Of a stretch of DNA of 32,582 nt, positions 1 through 7,879 are shown in pieces (the first letter of the stretch is position 1; each line of letters opens with the position of its first letter). The stretch is from positions 1 to 32,582 of the forward strand of contig JAICGJ010000052.1 in NCBI GenBank assembly GCA_025923195.1. Reading direction: 5' to 3'. The position numbers and the translations under genes are program-made. The notes beneath the pieces are model-generated. The model searched no databases and had not been told where the DNA came from. It saw only the letters and a program-made list of their open reading frames with translations. The stretch is from Chryseolinea sp. (GTDB lineage: Bacteria > Bacteroidota > Bacteroidia > Cytophagales > Cyclobacteriaceae).

Positions 1-2
1 TA

Positions 3-71
3 GATGAGGACGCATTAGCGGTTAGCAGCGGCCTTATGGCTTACATAGCGATCAGGAAGCTAGGATATTAG
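3..71 (+). CDS. Possible 3' end of a gene running in from the left edge
   Basis: One frame is open from the left edge of the window for 22 codons and closes with TAG at 69-71. The peptide ends in LMAYIAIRKLGY, a plausible hydrophobic and basic protein C-terminus. No family can be recognised from so little sequence, and a frame this short can be open by chance. It is listed because no other gene is visible here and a contig-internal window edge often cuts a gene. Confidence 0.25.
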   Translation, partial: DEDALAVSSGLMAYIAIRKLGY

Positions 72-237
72 ACCCCCCGTTTGCAAAGATTTGATAAAAT
101 AATAAAATGGAGCGCTCCGCAACAAAGCTTACCCTCGATCACGGTCTACTGATCTCCAGAATTTATTTACCCCAGGTCTAAATAAGGACCTTATGGTCGT
201 ACAATAACAACCTTTGTAAAAAGCTCCTTGTATAAAG

Positions 238-310
238 TCCACTGTTTAATTGCGGAGGAAAGACAGGAGGAAGAATGCCCAGAGGAATACCAGAGGCTTT
301 CTGAAATATT
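238..310. repeat. 73-bp perfect direct repeat, copy 1
   Basis: This segment is identical base for base to 448-520. It begins TCCACTGTTTAATTGCGG and ends GGCTTTCTGAAATATT. The copies are offset by 210 bp. The bases just after each copy (CTTGCAGA versus TTCGCAGA) are still similar, so the ancestral repeat may have been slightly longer. It is probably a segmental duplication or the relic of a dispersed repeat. Confidence 0.9.
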
Positions 311-340
311 CTTGCAGAAGTATCCAACTGACCACAAGAC

Positions 341-379
341 CTCCCCTTTCTCTGCGGGACTTTCTCCCCTTTCTCTGCG
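341..379. repeat. Twofold CTCCCCTTTCTCTGCG motif
   Basis: The 16-mer CTCCCCTTTCTCTGCG occurs at 341-356 and again at 364-379, a 23-bp period, between the two copies of the 73-bp repeat. CTCTGCG-type repeats of this look recur between genes in some Bacteroidota genomes; that statement is from memory and not from this window. Confidence 0.6.
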
Positions 380-447
380 CTAAAACGGAGCGTGGCGCAC
401 CTGCAAGCTGTCCGTAAGATAGCGCCTTTAGAGTAGCTCTTCGGTTA

Positions 448-520
448 TCCACTGTTTAATTGCGGAGGAAAGACAGGAGGAAGAATGCCCAGAGGAATAC
501 CAGAGGCTTTCTGAAATATT
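448..520. repeat. 73-bp perfect direct repeat, copy 2
   Basis: Second copy of the repeat at 238-310, in the same orientation and without mismatches. It lies about 57 bp beyond the stop codon of the DinB-like gene, which runs on the opposite strand. Confidence 0.9.
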
Positions 521-576
521 TTCGCAGAGATGTGCAATCAAGCACGATACACCCCTTTGCTACACGTCAATTTAGA

Positions 577-1077
577 TCAAAATCCTTTATCATCCGCCGA
601 AGGGCCATAAATCGAAGGTACTGCAATATTATTAAGGCGCATGTAAACCGTTAACTGTCCACGGTGGTGTACCCAATGATTAATGGATGATATTACATTT
701 TCTTTTTTTGGCGCGCTGTATAACGTCTGGCCGTTATTCTTAAGAAAGAAAGATTCGGAAAGCTCTTCATTTGAAACTTTGCTCAATGCTCTTCTCACCC
801 CATCAATATTTTCATCGTAATGTGCCACAAGCTCAGCCGCCGTGTTGAGTTTAAAATGAGGAAAAGTCGCCAGATCAATTACGGATTGTTCAATGGAATA
901 TGTAATCCATTTGGGAATTTCTGCCACCAATAAGGCAAGATATCCCATTGACATAGATTTTTCGTGTGGCTTCCAATCATAGGTTCTTTCCGGAATCCGT
1001 TCCAGGCACTTGCGGGTAGCGCCTGATTCGGCCTCAAGCTCTCTTAAGAATTCGATACCAAATGCAACTGTATCCAT
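577..1077 (-). CDS. DinB-like / DUF1572-type metal-binding fold protein
   Basis: This 166-residue protein has the four-helix DinB/YfiT-like architecture. The C-terminal part carries the family signature NHWVHHRGQLTVYMRL, in which the histidines normally bind a divalent metal. Family members include putative thiol S-transferases and damage-inducible proteins of unknown reaction. The first metal-ligand histidine, normally in a segment like LAxHxAExP, appears to be replaced: the protein reads LALLVAEIPKW around residues 47-57. Metal binding may therefore be altered. The ATG start at 1077 gives the usual family length. The gene stands alone, with a 511-base gap upstream. Family assignment is firm; substrate is unknown. 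Confidence 0.85.
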   Translation of the reverse strand: MDTVAFGIEFLRELEAESGATRKCLERIPERTYDWKPHEKSMSMGYLALLVAEIPKWITYSIEQSVIDLATFPHFKLNTAAELVAHYDENIDGVRRALSKVSNEELSESFFLKNNGQTLYSAPKKENVISSINHWVHHRGQLTVYMRLNNIAVPSIYGPSADDKGF

Positions 1078-1267
1078 AAATTAGAATTATTTATCCATTA
1101 ACATTTAAAAACAAAATTGTTCACCGCCAAGGGTGAAATATTGTAAATTATTTGCATTCGCCACGAGGGTATTACCAAGGTGGACATTTTCAAATCCTGC
1201 GCGCAGTGACTAAATTTATCCCCAGGCCACTGATCATTTAGCGATCAGCTACTATATGAAATAACTA

Positions 1268-1581
1268 GGGGCTGCTGAAAAAGTAAAAGGTTTTATAAAA
1301 GCCGTAAAAAAAAACTCATTCAATGATTAATTTTTTATAACTCGAAATAAATGCAAAGAAAACGAAGGTATAACCTTAAATACCTTGCGCTTTGAAACCT
1401 TACCTTAGTAACATGACGAATATGCATGAATCAACCTTATTACCTCATGATAGAGGCTGCAATTTATCAGCATTAATTATCGATTTCACCCAGATCAATA
1501 AGGCAATAAGGTAGAGCTGAACTAATATGCCTTACGTGCTAAGATAATAAGGTTAATTACTTCAACATTTCAGCAGACCTT
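1268..1581. repeat. Possible small inverted-repeat element (MITE-like relic)
   Basis: GGGGCTGCTGAAAAAG at 1268-1283 resembles the terminal sequence of some insertion sequences. The reverse complement of 1568-1579 is GGTCTGCTGAAA, matching the left end at 11 of 12 bases in inverted orientation. The span of about 310 bp holds no transposase frame, and no clear target duplication flanks it. It could be a non-autonomous element or coincidence. Confidence 0.3.
1433..1554. promoter_or_regulatory. Cluster of CCTTATT / AATAAGG motifs upstream of the DoxX-like gene
   Basis: AACCTTATTA at 1433-1442 is the exact inverse of TAATAAGGTT at 1545-1554. Between them CAATAAGG occurs twice head-to-tail (1496-1503 and 1504-1511). 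The motifs end 34 bp before the ATG at 1589. They look like multiple sites for one DNA-binding protein or an extended stem. No regulator is identified in the window. Confidence 0.4.
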
Positions 1582-1588
1582 AAATATT

Positions 1589-2869
1589 ATGGAATCAGCA
1601 ATTGTTAACAAACCATGGAGTCAGCAAAAACTTATTGCGTTTAGGTTCTTCTTCACCTATTTTCTATTACATACAATACCATTTCCCTTAAGTATACTGG
1701 CACTCTCTGTAGGCGTCTTGCAACACCTGACGGAGTTGTTTGGATTTTTCTATGAGGGAATCGCCAATGCTATGCTTGATTTGGACTATAAACGCCCCCA
1801 GCCCACAGGCAGCGGCGATACCCTGTTAAATTACATTCAGCTCGGCGTGTTTTTTACAATCTCCCTGCTTTCTGCAGGTATTTGGTCTTTAGTTGACCGG
1901 GGTCGTACAAACTATGAGCGCCTATTGTATTGGCTGTTCGTAGTGTTGCGCTACTACCTGGCTGCAGTATTGATTGGTTACGGATTCGCAAAAATTTTCA
2001 AGACGCAGTTTCCTTTTCCTTCTGAGCATCGTCTGTATCAATCGTATGGTGATTCATCACCTATGGGATTGCTTTGGACTTTCATGGGCTACTCCACGGT
2101 TTATAATGTATTCATCGGGCTTTCCGAAGCCATCGGCGGCGCGTTAGTACTTTTCAGGCGAACAAGACTTATTGGGGCAATGGTCATTATCGCAGTGATG
2201 TCGCACGTGGTAATACTGAATTTCGCTTATGATGTTCCAGTCAAATTGTTTTCCACGCATCTTCTCGTGATGTCGATCTTTTTGATACTGCCGGATCTGA
2301 CAAGGCTTGTGAACTTCTTTATCTTGAACGAAGCTATTGAGCCCCTTCCGGTAAAACCCATTTATCATAATATCCGAAGCAAACAGCTTTATGTAGCCCT
2401 AAAATCGGTCGTTATTGCCACGATAGTTGCTGCCAGTACTATGCAGGTGTTGGAGACACGAAGAATGACGAAGAATTATTATGCGACCACCAGAGAAGGC
2501 TTGTCAGGCGAATTTGCAGTAGAATCATTTACCCTCAATGGGAAAATCGTGCTTCCTGGCCAACTGGATACGCGTCGTTGGAAAAAAATACAATTCAAAA
2601 ATAAGGAGGTAAATATTCAGTACATGGATGAAACTGCAGGGCGCTGGCAGTTTAATAAAAATGCCGATGGCAGTAAAATGATCATACACTCAAACGACTT
2701 ATGGTCCACTGGCCAATTCAAGGCGATTACAAAGGCAGATTTATTATCACTCGAAGGCACATTGGATCAGGATTCTCTGAGGATTACGTTGCGGAAACAA
2801 AAGGCAAATTCTTTCCTACTTGTAGACCGCGGATTTCATTGGGTAAGCGAACATCCTTTCAACCGGTAG
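1589..2869 (+). CDS. DoxX-like integral membrane protein
   Basis: This 426-residue protein has about seven hydrophobic segments in the first 300 residues, starting with the stretch FRFFFTYFLLHTIPFPLSIL. The middle part (GYGFAKIFKTQFPFP, about residues 132-146, then a GLSEAIGGALVLFRR stretch) has the look of DoxX/DoxD-type membrane domains. The last 135 residues after ETRRMTKN are soluble, rich in beta-strand-like sequence, and probably face one side of the membrane. Close relatives in Bacteroidota are generally annotated as hypothetical or DoxX family; the reaction is unknown. The ATG lies behind a repeat-rich leader. It converges with the small gene at 2883-3104, with only 13 bases between the stops. 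Confidence 0.65.
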   Translation: MESAIVNKPWSQQKLIAFRFFFTYFLLHTIPFPLSILALSVGVLQHLTELFGFFYEGIANAMLDLDYKRPQPTGSGDTLLNYIQLGVFFTISLLSAGIWSLVDRGRTNYERLLYWLFVVLRYYLAAVLIGYGFAKIFKTQFPFPSEHRLYQSYGDSSPMGLLWTFMGYSTVYNVFIGLSEAIGGALVLFRRTRLIGAMVIIAVMSHVVILNFAYDVPVKLFSTHLLVMSIFLILPDLTRLVNFFILNEAIEPLPVKPIYHNIRSKQLYVALKSVVIATIVAASTMQVLETRRMTKNYYATTREGLSGEFAVESFTLNGKIVLPGQLDTRRWKKIQFKNKEVNIQYMDETAGRWQFNKNADGSKMIIHSNDLWSTGQFKAITKADLLSLEGTLDQDSLRITLRKQKANSFLLVDRGFHWVSEHPFNR

Positions 2870-2882
2870 CAACGACACTTCT

Positions 2883-3104
2883 TCACTTTTGTCCCCCCAA
2901 TTCACCCCAAAGTTTCTCCTTTTCAGCATAACCGAGCGCTTTGGCGAGTTCTTTATTGTCGATCAAAAATTCTTTGAAGTCGTGAAGAGTTTCAAATGAT
3001 TTGCTGCCGCGACTATATTGGTCCACCCAGTAGAGGTTGATCAATATTTCTTCAATGGGTTCTTTGACAGGGACTTTCATAACGATATATTGTTGTGATT
3101 TCAT
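2883..3104 (-). CDS. Small conserved-looking protein, function unknown
   Basis: This 73-residue protein reads MKSQQYIVMKVPVKEP and later FKEFLIDNKELAKALGYAEKEKLW. It has no signal peptide or membrane segment and is predicted to be a small alpha/beta cytoplasmic protein. No family is recognised. Support for a real gene comes from its ATG start, natural amino-acid composition, tight convergence with the DoxX-like gene, and two strong palindromes just upstream of its start that look like operators. Those palindromes suggest tight control, as seen in autoregulated small genes, but nothing in the protein itself proves DNA binding. Confidence 0.55.
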   Translation of the reverse strand: MKSQQYIVMKVPVKEPIEEILINLYWVDQYSRGSKSFETLHDFKEFLIDNKELAKALGYAEKEKLWGELGGQK

Positions 3105-3117
3105 CTGTTAAATATAC

Positions 3118-3132
3118 ACTAATATAATTAGT
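3118..3132. promoter_or_regulatory. Palindromic operator candidate 1 (ACTAA-N5-TTAGT)
   Basis: The sequence ACTAATATAATTAGT is a near-complete palindrome with half-sites ACTAA and TTAGT spaced by five bases. It begins 14 bases upstream of the small gene's ATG on the minus strand. The same half-sites and spacing recur at 3150-3164. Confidence 0.6.
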
Positions 3133-3149
3133 TTTGATATATAGCATTA

Positions 3150-3164
3150 ACTAAATTTATTAGT
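3150..3164. promoter_or_regulatory. Palindromic operator candidate 2 (ACTAA-N5-TTAGT)
   Basis: The sequence ACTAAATTTATTAGT repeats the architecture of 3118-3132. The two centres are 32 bp apart, close to three helical turns, so two dimers would sit on the same face of the DNA. The site lies between the divergent small gene and the DUF4251 gene. Confidence 0.6.
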
Positions 3165-3239
3165 TATAACAACCCTGGGTTGACAAATACATTAGCCCCA
3201 CTTTTTCGTTTTTTCATACATATTCAAATTTCTAAGGTT

Positions 3240-3719
3240 ATGAAACACCTCCTATCCATTTTAACTTTCATGTTATTCGGCGGTTCGATTTATGCTCAAG
3301 AAACTCAGAAAGAAGATGCCAAAGATGCCAAGGCATTAGTAGAAGGCAAACGTTTTGAATTCGTCGCTGAGTCAGCGAATCCCTTGAGAGGGCGAACGAT
3401 ATATCTTTCTCCTGGTTATACGTTTATAGTGCTGTCCGACAGCCTTGTAAGTGACCTGCCCTATTATGGAAGGGCATTCCAGGCATCCATGGATCCGAGG
3501 GACGCTGGGATAAAATTTACTTCTACCAACTTTGACTATGAAGTCAAGCCGCGAAAAAAGAGCGGTTGGGATGTAAACGTTAAGCCCAACGATGTTAGCC
3601 GTCCACCAAAGATTTTTCTTTCGATCACTGCCAGCGGAACTGGTACGCTCCGGATAACATCGGTTGACCGCGAGTCGATTTCTTACTCCGGATACATTCG
3701 AACCCCTCGAAAGGAATAA
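3240..3719 (+). CDS. Secreted DUF4251 domain protein
   Basis: From the ATG at 3240 the product is 159 residues, with a clear signal peptide (MKHLLSILTFMLFGGSIYAQ) cleaved after Ala-Gln. An upstream in-frame TTG at 3180 would bury this signal behind 20 extra residues and is rejected. The mature part matches the DUF4251 pattern: a start like ALVEGKRFEFVAESANP, a YLSPGYTFIVLSDS strand, the hallmark LPYYGRAFQ near residue 78, a GIKFTSTNFDYE strand, and a closing SISYSGYI. The family is frequent in Bacteroidota and is presumed to be periplasmic or surface-located. Its function is unknown. It is divergent from the small gene across paired palindromes. Confidence 0.85.
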   Translation: MKHLLSILTFMLFGGSIYAQETQKEDAKDAKALVEGKRFEFVAESANPLRGRTIYLSPGYTFIVLSDSLVSDLPYYGRAFQASMDPRDAGIKFTSTNFDYEVKPRKKSGWDVNVKPNDVSRPPKIFLSITASGTGTLRITSVDRESISYSGYIRTPRKE

Positions 3720-3920
3720 TATTCCTTGCGATCGAACCAACGAATTGTGAACCGCTCCGCTATCCCCTGCCGGGTGCAGAGGTGTGCCCTAATCGATCAC
3801 CTTTTTATCAGCCTCTGGGCCGCGCGGTATCATTTTCTATTGACGGGTGGCCAGGGAAGCACTCATGCTCAGTACCACCATCAGTTATATTACTGCGGAT
3901 CAATCTTATATTTGTAATGA

Positions 3921-5858
3921 TCACTTGACTATCCGCTTCTCAAGATCCACTGTCTCTAGCGATATCAAGCGTCCTAAGGGTTTATTGTTTTGATAAGTAA
4001 TAACCCTTAGCATATCCGCACCCTCCGGAAAATTAATGGCGCCGTTATATTTCGGGGCATACTGATTGGGGATTGTATTGTCAACTGTATAAAAAATGTC
4101 GACATCCTGGGCCTCTGACGTAAGTTCAATAGTGAGTTTGCCGTTGTCGTCCTTTTTCACTTCAATAATGGGATCGTAAATGCTGGGTGAGTAGTTGATC
4201 CCCCGTTCATCGAATCGCTGAAAGTGATCCTCGACCCTCATAACAAAATTATCCCATTGTCTCCTGCCGTTCGGCGACCACATCGTTTCTGCGATGGCGA
4301 AGGCCCTGGGATAAGTCATGTATTCAGCGTGTGCTTCGGTAGGTATTTGTTCGGTCCAGAGATTTCCTTGACCACCCATTACAAATGCTGAGTCGATTCC
4401 CTCGGGTAAAACATTGAATAGGTAGGTGTCCTTCAACCGTGCTGTACTATACACAGGCGGTTCGATGGATCTTTCCCCCTGAACCATATCTAAATAATAT
4501 TGTGGAGCCGGGCTCATTACCACCGGATGCTTGAGATGTGACGCTTCAATGCCACCCTTCGTTCCCCGCCAGCTCATCACGGCTGCACCAGGCGCAATAC
4601 CGCCCTCGAGAATTTCGTCCCAGCCGATCATTTTCTTCTTTTTGGCGGAGATGATTTTTGCAACGCGTTTAACAAAATAACTTTGAAGCTCTTCCCCGTT
4701 TTTAATTTTGTTTTTTTTCATGAACGCCTGAACACCGGGATCCCTTTCCCAATATCCTTTATAACACTCATCGCCTCCCATGTGGATATATTCGTATGGA
4801 AATATGGCGGCGATTTCTGTGAAAACCTTATCCAGAAATTGATACACCTTCTCGTCCGTCGGGTTGAGTGTGTTATCAATGTGCATTTCAAACTTTCCAT
4901 TGCCAAACCACGTTGAAAAATTTGTACCTGGATTTACTTTTGTCGTCGTATCCTTTGTAACGGAGAGTTCAGGATAAGAAGCGAGAGCCGCCATGCTGTG
5001 CCCAGGGACATCGATCTCAGGAACGATCTCTATAAATCTGTCTTTCGCAAACCGGACCAATTCCTTAATATCGTCCTGGGTATAAAATCCGCCATAACTT
5101 GGCTTTTCTCCAGGCTTAGGCACTGCGTTACTTCCAAAAGTCCCAGTACGTGGCACTCGCCATGCCCCCACAGAAGTCAGTTTCGGTAGACTTTTTATTT
5201 CTACCCTCCAGCCATTATCGTCTGTAAGGTGAAGGTGAAGCCGGTTGAATTTATATCGTGCAAGCTGGTCAATATATTCCATCACATAATCCTTGGAGAA
5301 GAAATGACGGCTTACATCCAGCATAATGCCACGCCATGGAAATCGCGGGTAGTCCAGGATTGAATTTGCTGGCACCTCCCACTTCACCTCTGATTGTAAA
5401 TTTTTGCTTTCAATTTCCTTAGGTAAAAGTTGAAGAAGAGTTTGGACGCCATAAAATATACCTGAAGGACTGTTAGCCGAAATACTAACCTTCACAGGAT
5501 TGATCACCAACGTGTACCCCTCTGTACCCAGCTGAGGATCTGGCTTAGAGTTTAGGAGGAAATCGATTACTGACTCACTATTACTGGATTCTGAAGTCTT
5601 TAAAGTAAATCCCGTGGGTGGGCTTACCTTTTCAGTCAAATATGCAGCAATTTTCTGCAGCTCGGGTTGTTTCGATGGAACGACAATGGTTGTTTGAGCG
5701 GAAAGCACAAAGCTCCCATTTCCGGGGTTCACACTAACCGGAATTGGAATAAGCGAATTGTCCTGGGCGGTCCCTTCGACGCAAAACAAAAAAGTCGCGC
5801 CGATGAGAAATAAAAACTTGGTCCAGGACGAAATTGAGTTCAATGATATTGCAGGCAT
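3921..5858 (-). CDS. Secreted beta-N-acetylhexosaminidase, GH20
   Basis: The enzyme removes terminal beta-linked N-acetylglucosamine or N-acetylgalactosamine from glycans by substrate-assisted catalysis. The 645-residue product starts at the ATG at 5858; the longer TTG start at 5900 puts 14 residues before the signal peptide and is less likely. Visible parts are a signal peptide ending near EGTAQ (residue 32), an N-terminal GH20b domain to about residue 165, the catalytic barrel starting at PRFPWRGIMLDVSRHF, and the Asp-Glu catalytic pair in HMGGDE (D363, E364). A C-terminal chitobiase-type beta domain begins near YDPIIEVKK. Its length is normal for the family. It diverges from the GNAT gene and probably acts in the periplasm or at the cell surface. 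Confidence 0.95.
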   Translation of the reverse strand: MPAISLNSISSWTKFLFLIGATFLFCVEGTAQDNSLIPIPVSVNPGNGSFVLSAQTTIVVPSKQPELQKIAAYLTEKVSPPTGFTLKTSESSNSESVIDFLLNSKPDPQLGTEGYTLVINPVKVSISANSPSGIFYGVQTLLQLLPKEIESKNLQSEVKWEVPANSILDYPRFPWRGIMLDVSRHFFSKDYVMEYIDQLARYKFNRLHLHLTDDNGWRVEIKSLPKLTSVGAWRVPRTGTFGSNAVPKPGEKPSYGGFYTQDDIKELVRFAKDRFIEIVPEIDVPGHSMAALASYPELSVTKDTTTKVNPGTNFSTWFGNGKFEMHIDNTLNPTDEKVYQFLDKVFTEIAAIFPYEYIHMGGDECYKGYWERDPGVQAFMKKNKIKNGEELQSYFVKRVAKIISAKKKKMIGWDEILEGGIAPGAAVMSWRGTKGGIEASHLKHPVVMSPAPQYYLDMVQGERSIEPPVYSTARLKDTYLFNVLPEGIDSAFVMGGQGNLWTEQIPTEAHAEYMTYPRAFAIAETMWSPNGRRQWDNFVMRVEDHFQRFDERGINYSPSIYDPIIEVKKDDNGKLTIELTSEAQDVDIFYTVDNTIPNQYAPKYNGAINFPEGADMLRVITYQNNKPLGRLISLETVDLEKRIVK

Positions 5859-6027
5859 TTGGTTATAGTTTTGTATGGGCGTTTTAACTGGGAACTTCAA
5901 TGTTATAACATTTTATCAAATCATTTACAAAACACACAACACATCTGAATCATTCCGCCAAGTTTCTCCGATCCACATCGCACACTTTGAATTTTGAAAA
6001 CATTAACTTATCGTTCAAAAACTCGGC

Positions 6028-6636
6028 ATGATTCACGATTATCCCCCAAGTTCCGTTACGTTGACCGGATCATATGTACAACTCATACCCATGGATGTAT
6101 CGCACCTTGCAGGGCTTCAGGAGGCAGTAAAAGACGGCGAGCTTTGGAAACTCTGGTACACGTTTGTACCCAAGCCGGAATCTATGGAAAAGTGGATAAT
6201 CAAAGCACTTCAGGAGCAGGATCAGGGTATTTCAACCCCTTTCACCGTAGCGCTGAAAGCAGACAACCGGATCATAGGATCAACACGGTATATGAATATT
6301 GAACCGGATATACGAAGGTTAGAAATTGGAACAACGTGGTATGCGGCGAGCGTCCAACGATCACCTGTCAACACGGAATGTAAATTACTTTTGTTACAGC
6401 ACGCCTTTGAAAATCTGAATTGTCTCGCGGTTGAGTTCAGGACCCACAGGTTCAACGAGCCCTCCCGCCGGGCAATCAGCAGATTAGGAGCTCAGCAGGA
6501 TGGCATCCTCCGAAACCATCGCATTAGCTCTGATGGCACCATTCGCGATACCGTTGTGTATAGCATAATTCAAAATGAATGGCCAAGTGTAAAAAGTAAC
6601 CTTCTTTTTATGCTGCGTGATAAATACCATCCTTAA
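6028..6636 (+). CDS. GNAT family N-acetyltransferase (RimJ/RimL-like)
   Basis: This 202-residue protein fits the GNAT fold of the RimJ/RimL-like subgroup, which transfers acetyl groups from acetyl-CoA to amines. It opens with TLTGSYVQLIPMDVSHLAGL, which is typical of the first strand and helix. The central strand RLEIGTTWYAASVQRSPVNTE, followed by the helix KLLLLQHAFENL, forms the acetyl-CoA-binding motif A; the usual RxxGxA-type loop is here QRSPVN, as in this subgroup. VEFRTHRFNEPSRRAISRLGA is the motif B region. The C-terminal 20 residues extend beyond the normal domain. The ATG at 6028 gives the normal start. Substrate is unknown. Confidence 0.85.
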   Translation: MIHDYPPSSVTLTGSYVQLIPMDVSHLAGLQEAVKDGELWKLWYTFVPKPESMEKWIIKALQEQDQGISTPFTVALKADNRIIGSTRYMNIEPDIRRLEIGTTWYAASVQRSPVNTECKLLLLQHAFENLNCLAVEFRTHRFNEPSRRAISRLGAQQDGILRNHRISSDGTIRDTVVYSIIQNEWPSVKSNLLFMLRDKYHP

Positions 6637-6738
6637 AAATTCCGTAGAAGAGTGTCCGGAATGTTGAGTTGAACGTGTCTCTTTGAAAAGCCCACGAGCG
6701 TAATCAAGCGAGTATTGTTTAACAACACAGAAATCCTG

Positions 6739-7491
6739 ATGGCACCATTCGTCCGCCTTGCCATTTTCATTCCGGCCGCGTTGACGGCACATGTTTCACC
6801 AGCGCTGGCAGGAACCGGCATTCCTGTTCAGTGTGACAGTAGCAATTCAATAGTTGTCACAGGAAAAATACTGATGGGTACCAGCGGATTTGCTCCCGTG
6901 CCTGCGTTCTCATTTAACAAACCTCTCGTCATGGCATTCTTTACGCTCACAAAAAAACGGTTCAGTTATGAACCTGATTTTCGAGTAGGATTGAACGGTC
7001 AGCCTTGGATGATCAACAATAACATTCGCTTTACGGCAATAAAAAACGAAAATATAATCATTAGCGGCGCCATTAATCCATCTCTTTTCTTCCAAACAGT
7101 TCCCGCTGGTTCGGGAGAAGACATTATACATGCTCAACGAAATCTTTCATTTGACATTTCCATCGTAACTAGGGTTTCCAAGCTGCTTGTGCTAACGGTC
7201 CTGTACCTGCACAACCACGCATGTGACCCCGGAGCACTCTCAGGAGACTATTACAATATTTCGATTTCAACCTCGCCAGTTTCCCTTTCGAAGAAGTTTT
7301 TGCTTCATGCAACGCAAGAATCATTCTATTTTAATTTTGGAGAATTGAACGGATTGTTTACTTCAACCAGTTTACGAGTGGCTCATCATCGCCTGCCATT
7401 GTCTGTTTTTTTTCAGGGAGTCTTACCACTTTGGGCTAATTTTTCCGGAAATCAGGCCAAATGGAATGCGGGGATAATGTATTCTTTTTAG
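6739..7491 (+). CDS. Putative outer-membrane beta-barrel protein
   Basis: From ATG 6739 the product is 250 residues. It begins with a signal peptide (MAPFVRLAIFIPAALTAHVS, cleavage probably after SPALA). An in-frame TTG at 6715 would add eight residues and has no better support. The mature protein shows alternating hydrophobic and polar strands such as NIIISGAINPSLFFQ, SFYFNFGELNGLF and KWNAGIMYSF, and ends in phenylalanine, as outer-membrane barrels usually do. No named family is recognised. The DGPF gene starts 39 bases downstream in the same direction, so co-transcription is possible. Confidence 0.55.
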   Translation: MAPFVRLAIFIPAALTAHVSPALAGTGIPVQCDSSNSIVVTGKILMGTSGFAPVPAFSFNKPLVMAFFTLTKKRFSYEPDFRVGLNGQPWMINNNIRFTAIKNENIIISGAINPSLFFQTVPAGSGEDIIHAQRNLSFDISIVTRVSKLLVLTVLYLHNHACDPGALSGDYYNISISTSPVSLSKKFLLHATQESFYFNFGELNGLFTSTSLRVAHHRLPLSVFFQGVLPLWANFSGNQAKWNAGIMYSF

Positions 7492-7530
7492 TCTTACAAT
7501 ATTACAAACGACAATCTTAAATTTAATGCT

Positions 7531-7878
7531 ATGGAAAGATTCTTATTGATCATGCGCGAAGACCTAAAAAAAATCGGGCAGTATACAGATGAAGAACGTT
7601 TCTCCAACATTCCTGAAATGGAAAAATGGATAGAAACGATCGCTGAATCTGGAAATTATGTAGAGGGAAATCCACTCAAGATAACCGGCAGGTATGTCAG
7701 CAAAAACAACGTTCTGTCTGATGGGCCTTTTATCGAAGCGAAGGAAGGCGTCAGCGGCTACGACATCATTAAAGCCGAGAATTTGGAACAGGCCGTCGCT
7801 TTCGCACAGGCGTGCCCACTGGTCGTACAGGGATTGGCCGTCATAGAGGTCCGGCCATTATTTGAACTACCCGAGTAA
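7531..7878 (+). CDS. YciI-like DGPF domain protein
   Basis: This 115-residue protein has the DGPF variant of the YCII fold. The naming motif is at residues 64-67 in LSDGPFIEAKEGVSGYDI, preceded by the N-terminal strand MERFLLIMRE. A central GNYVEGNPLK helix-turn segment follows the family pattern. The fold is a dimeric ferredoxin-like barrel; no enzyme activity is established for the DGPF group. One base separates its stop from the ATG of the sigma factor gene. This pairing is the known genomic signature of ECF42 sigma factors, so the protein is probably a partner or output of that regulator. Confidence 0.9.
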   Translation: MERFLLIMREDLKKIGQYTDEERFSNIPEMEKWIETIAESGNYVEGNPLKITGRYVSKNNVLSDGPFIEAKEGVSGYDIIKAENLEQAVAFAQACPLVVQGLAVIEVRPLFELPE

Positions 7879-7879
7879 C

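Larger units (their letters stand above)
72..576. other. Gene-free region with duplicated sequence
   Basis: About 500 bases separate the possible left-edge gene from the DinB-like gene. The reading frames here (for example minus-strand 246-452 and plus-strand 460-654) start or end inside a duplicated segment and their peptides look non-protein-like (very arginine-rich, no recognisable fold). The region holds a 73-bp direct repeat and a 16-bp tandem motif, described separately. No RNA gene was recognised. Confidence 0.5.
1078..1588. other. 511-base intergenic region with inverted and recurrent motifs
   Basis: This gap lies between the divergent DinB-like and DoxX-like genes. No coding frame was found. 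It contains a candidate short inverted repeat pair near 1268 and 1580, and a cluster of CCTTATT/AATAAGG motifs at 1433-1554 next to the DoxX-like start. Promoters of both genes should lie here, but no clear TAnnTTTG box was found for either. Confidence 0.5.

Noticed and set aside
246-654. Two opposite-strand frames of 68 and 64 codons at the left edge
   Set aside because: Both run through the 73-bp repeat, have arginine-rich peptides without recognisable features, and depend on the repeat for their ends or starts.
3726-3917. 63-codon plus-strand frame between the DUF4251 and GH20 genes
   Set aside because: Composition is not protein-like, there is no initiation context, and it lies in a convergent intergenic gap.
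5859-5900. Longer GH20 product starting at TTG 5900
   Set aside because: It would place 14 residues, including a charged and asparagine-rich stretch, before the normal signal peptide; ATG 5858 gives a standard N-terminus.
6639-6662. ATTCCG/CGGAAT hairpin as terminator of the GNAT gene
   Set aside because: The stem is six bases with a twelve-base loop and no T-run follows.
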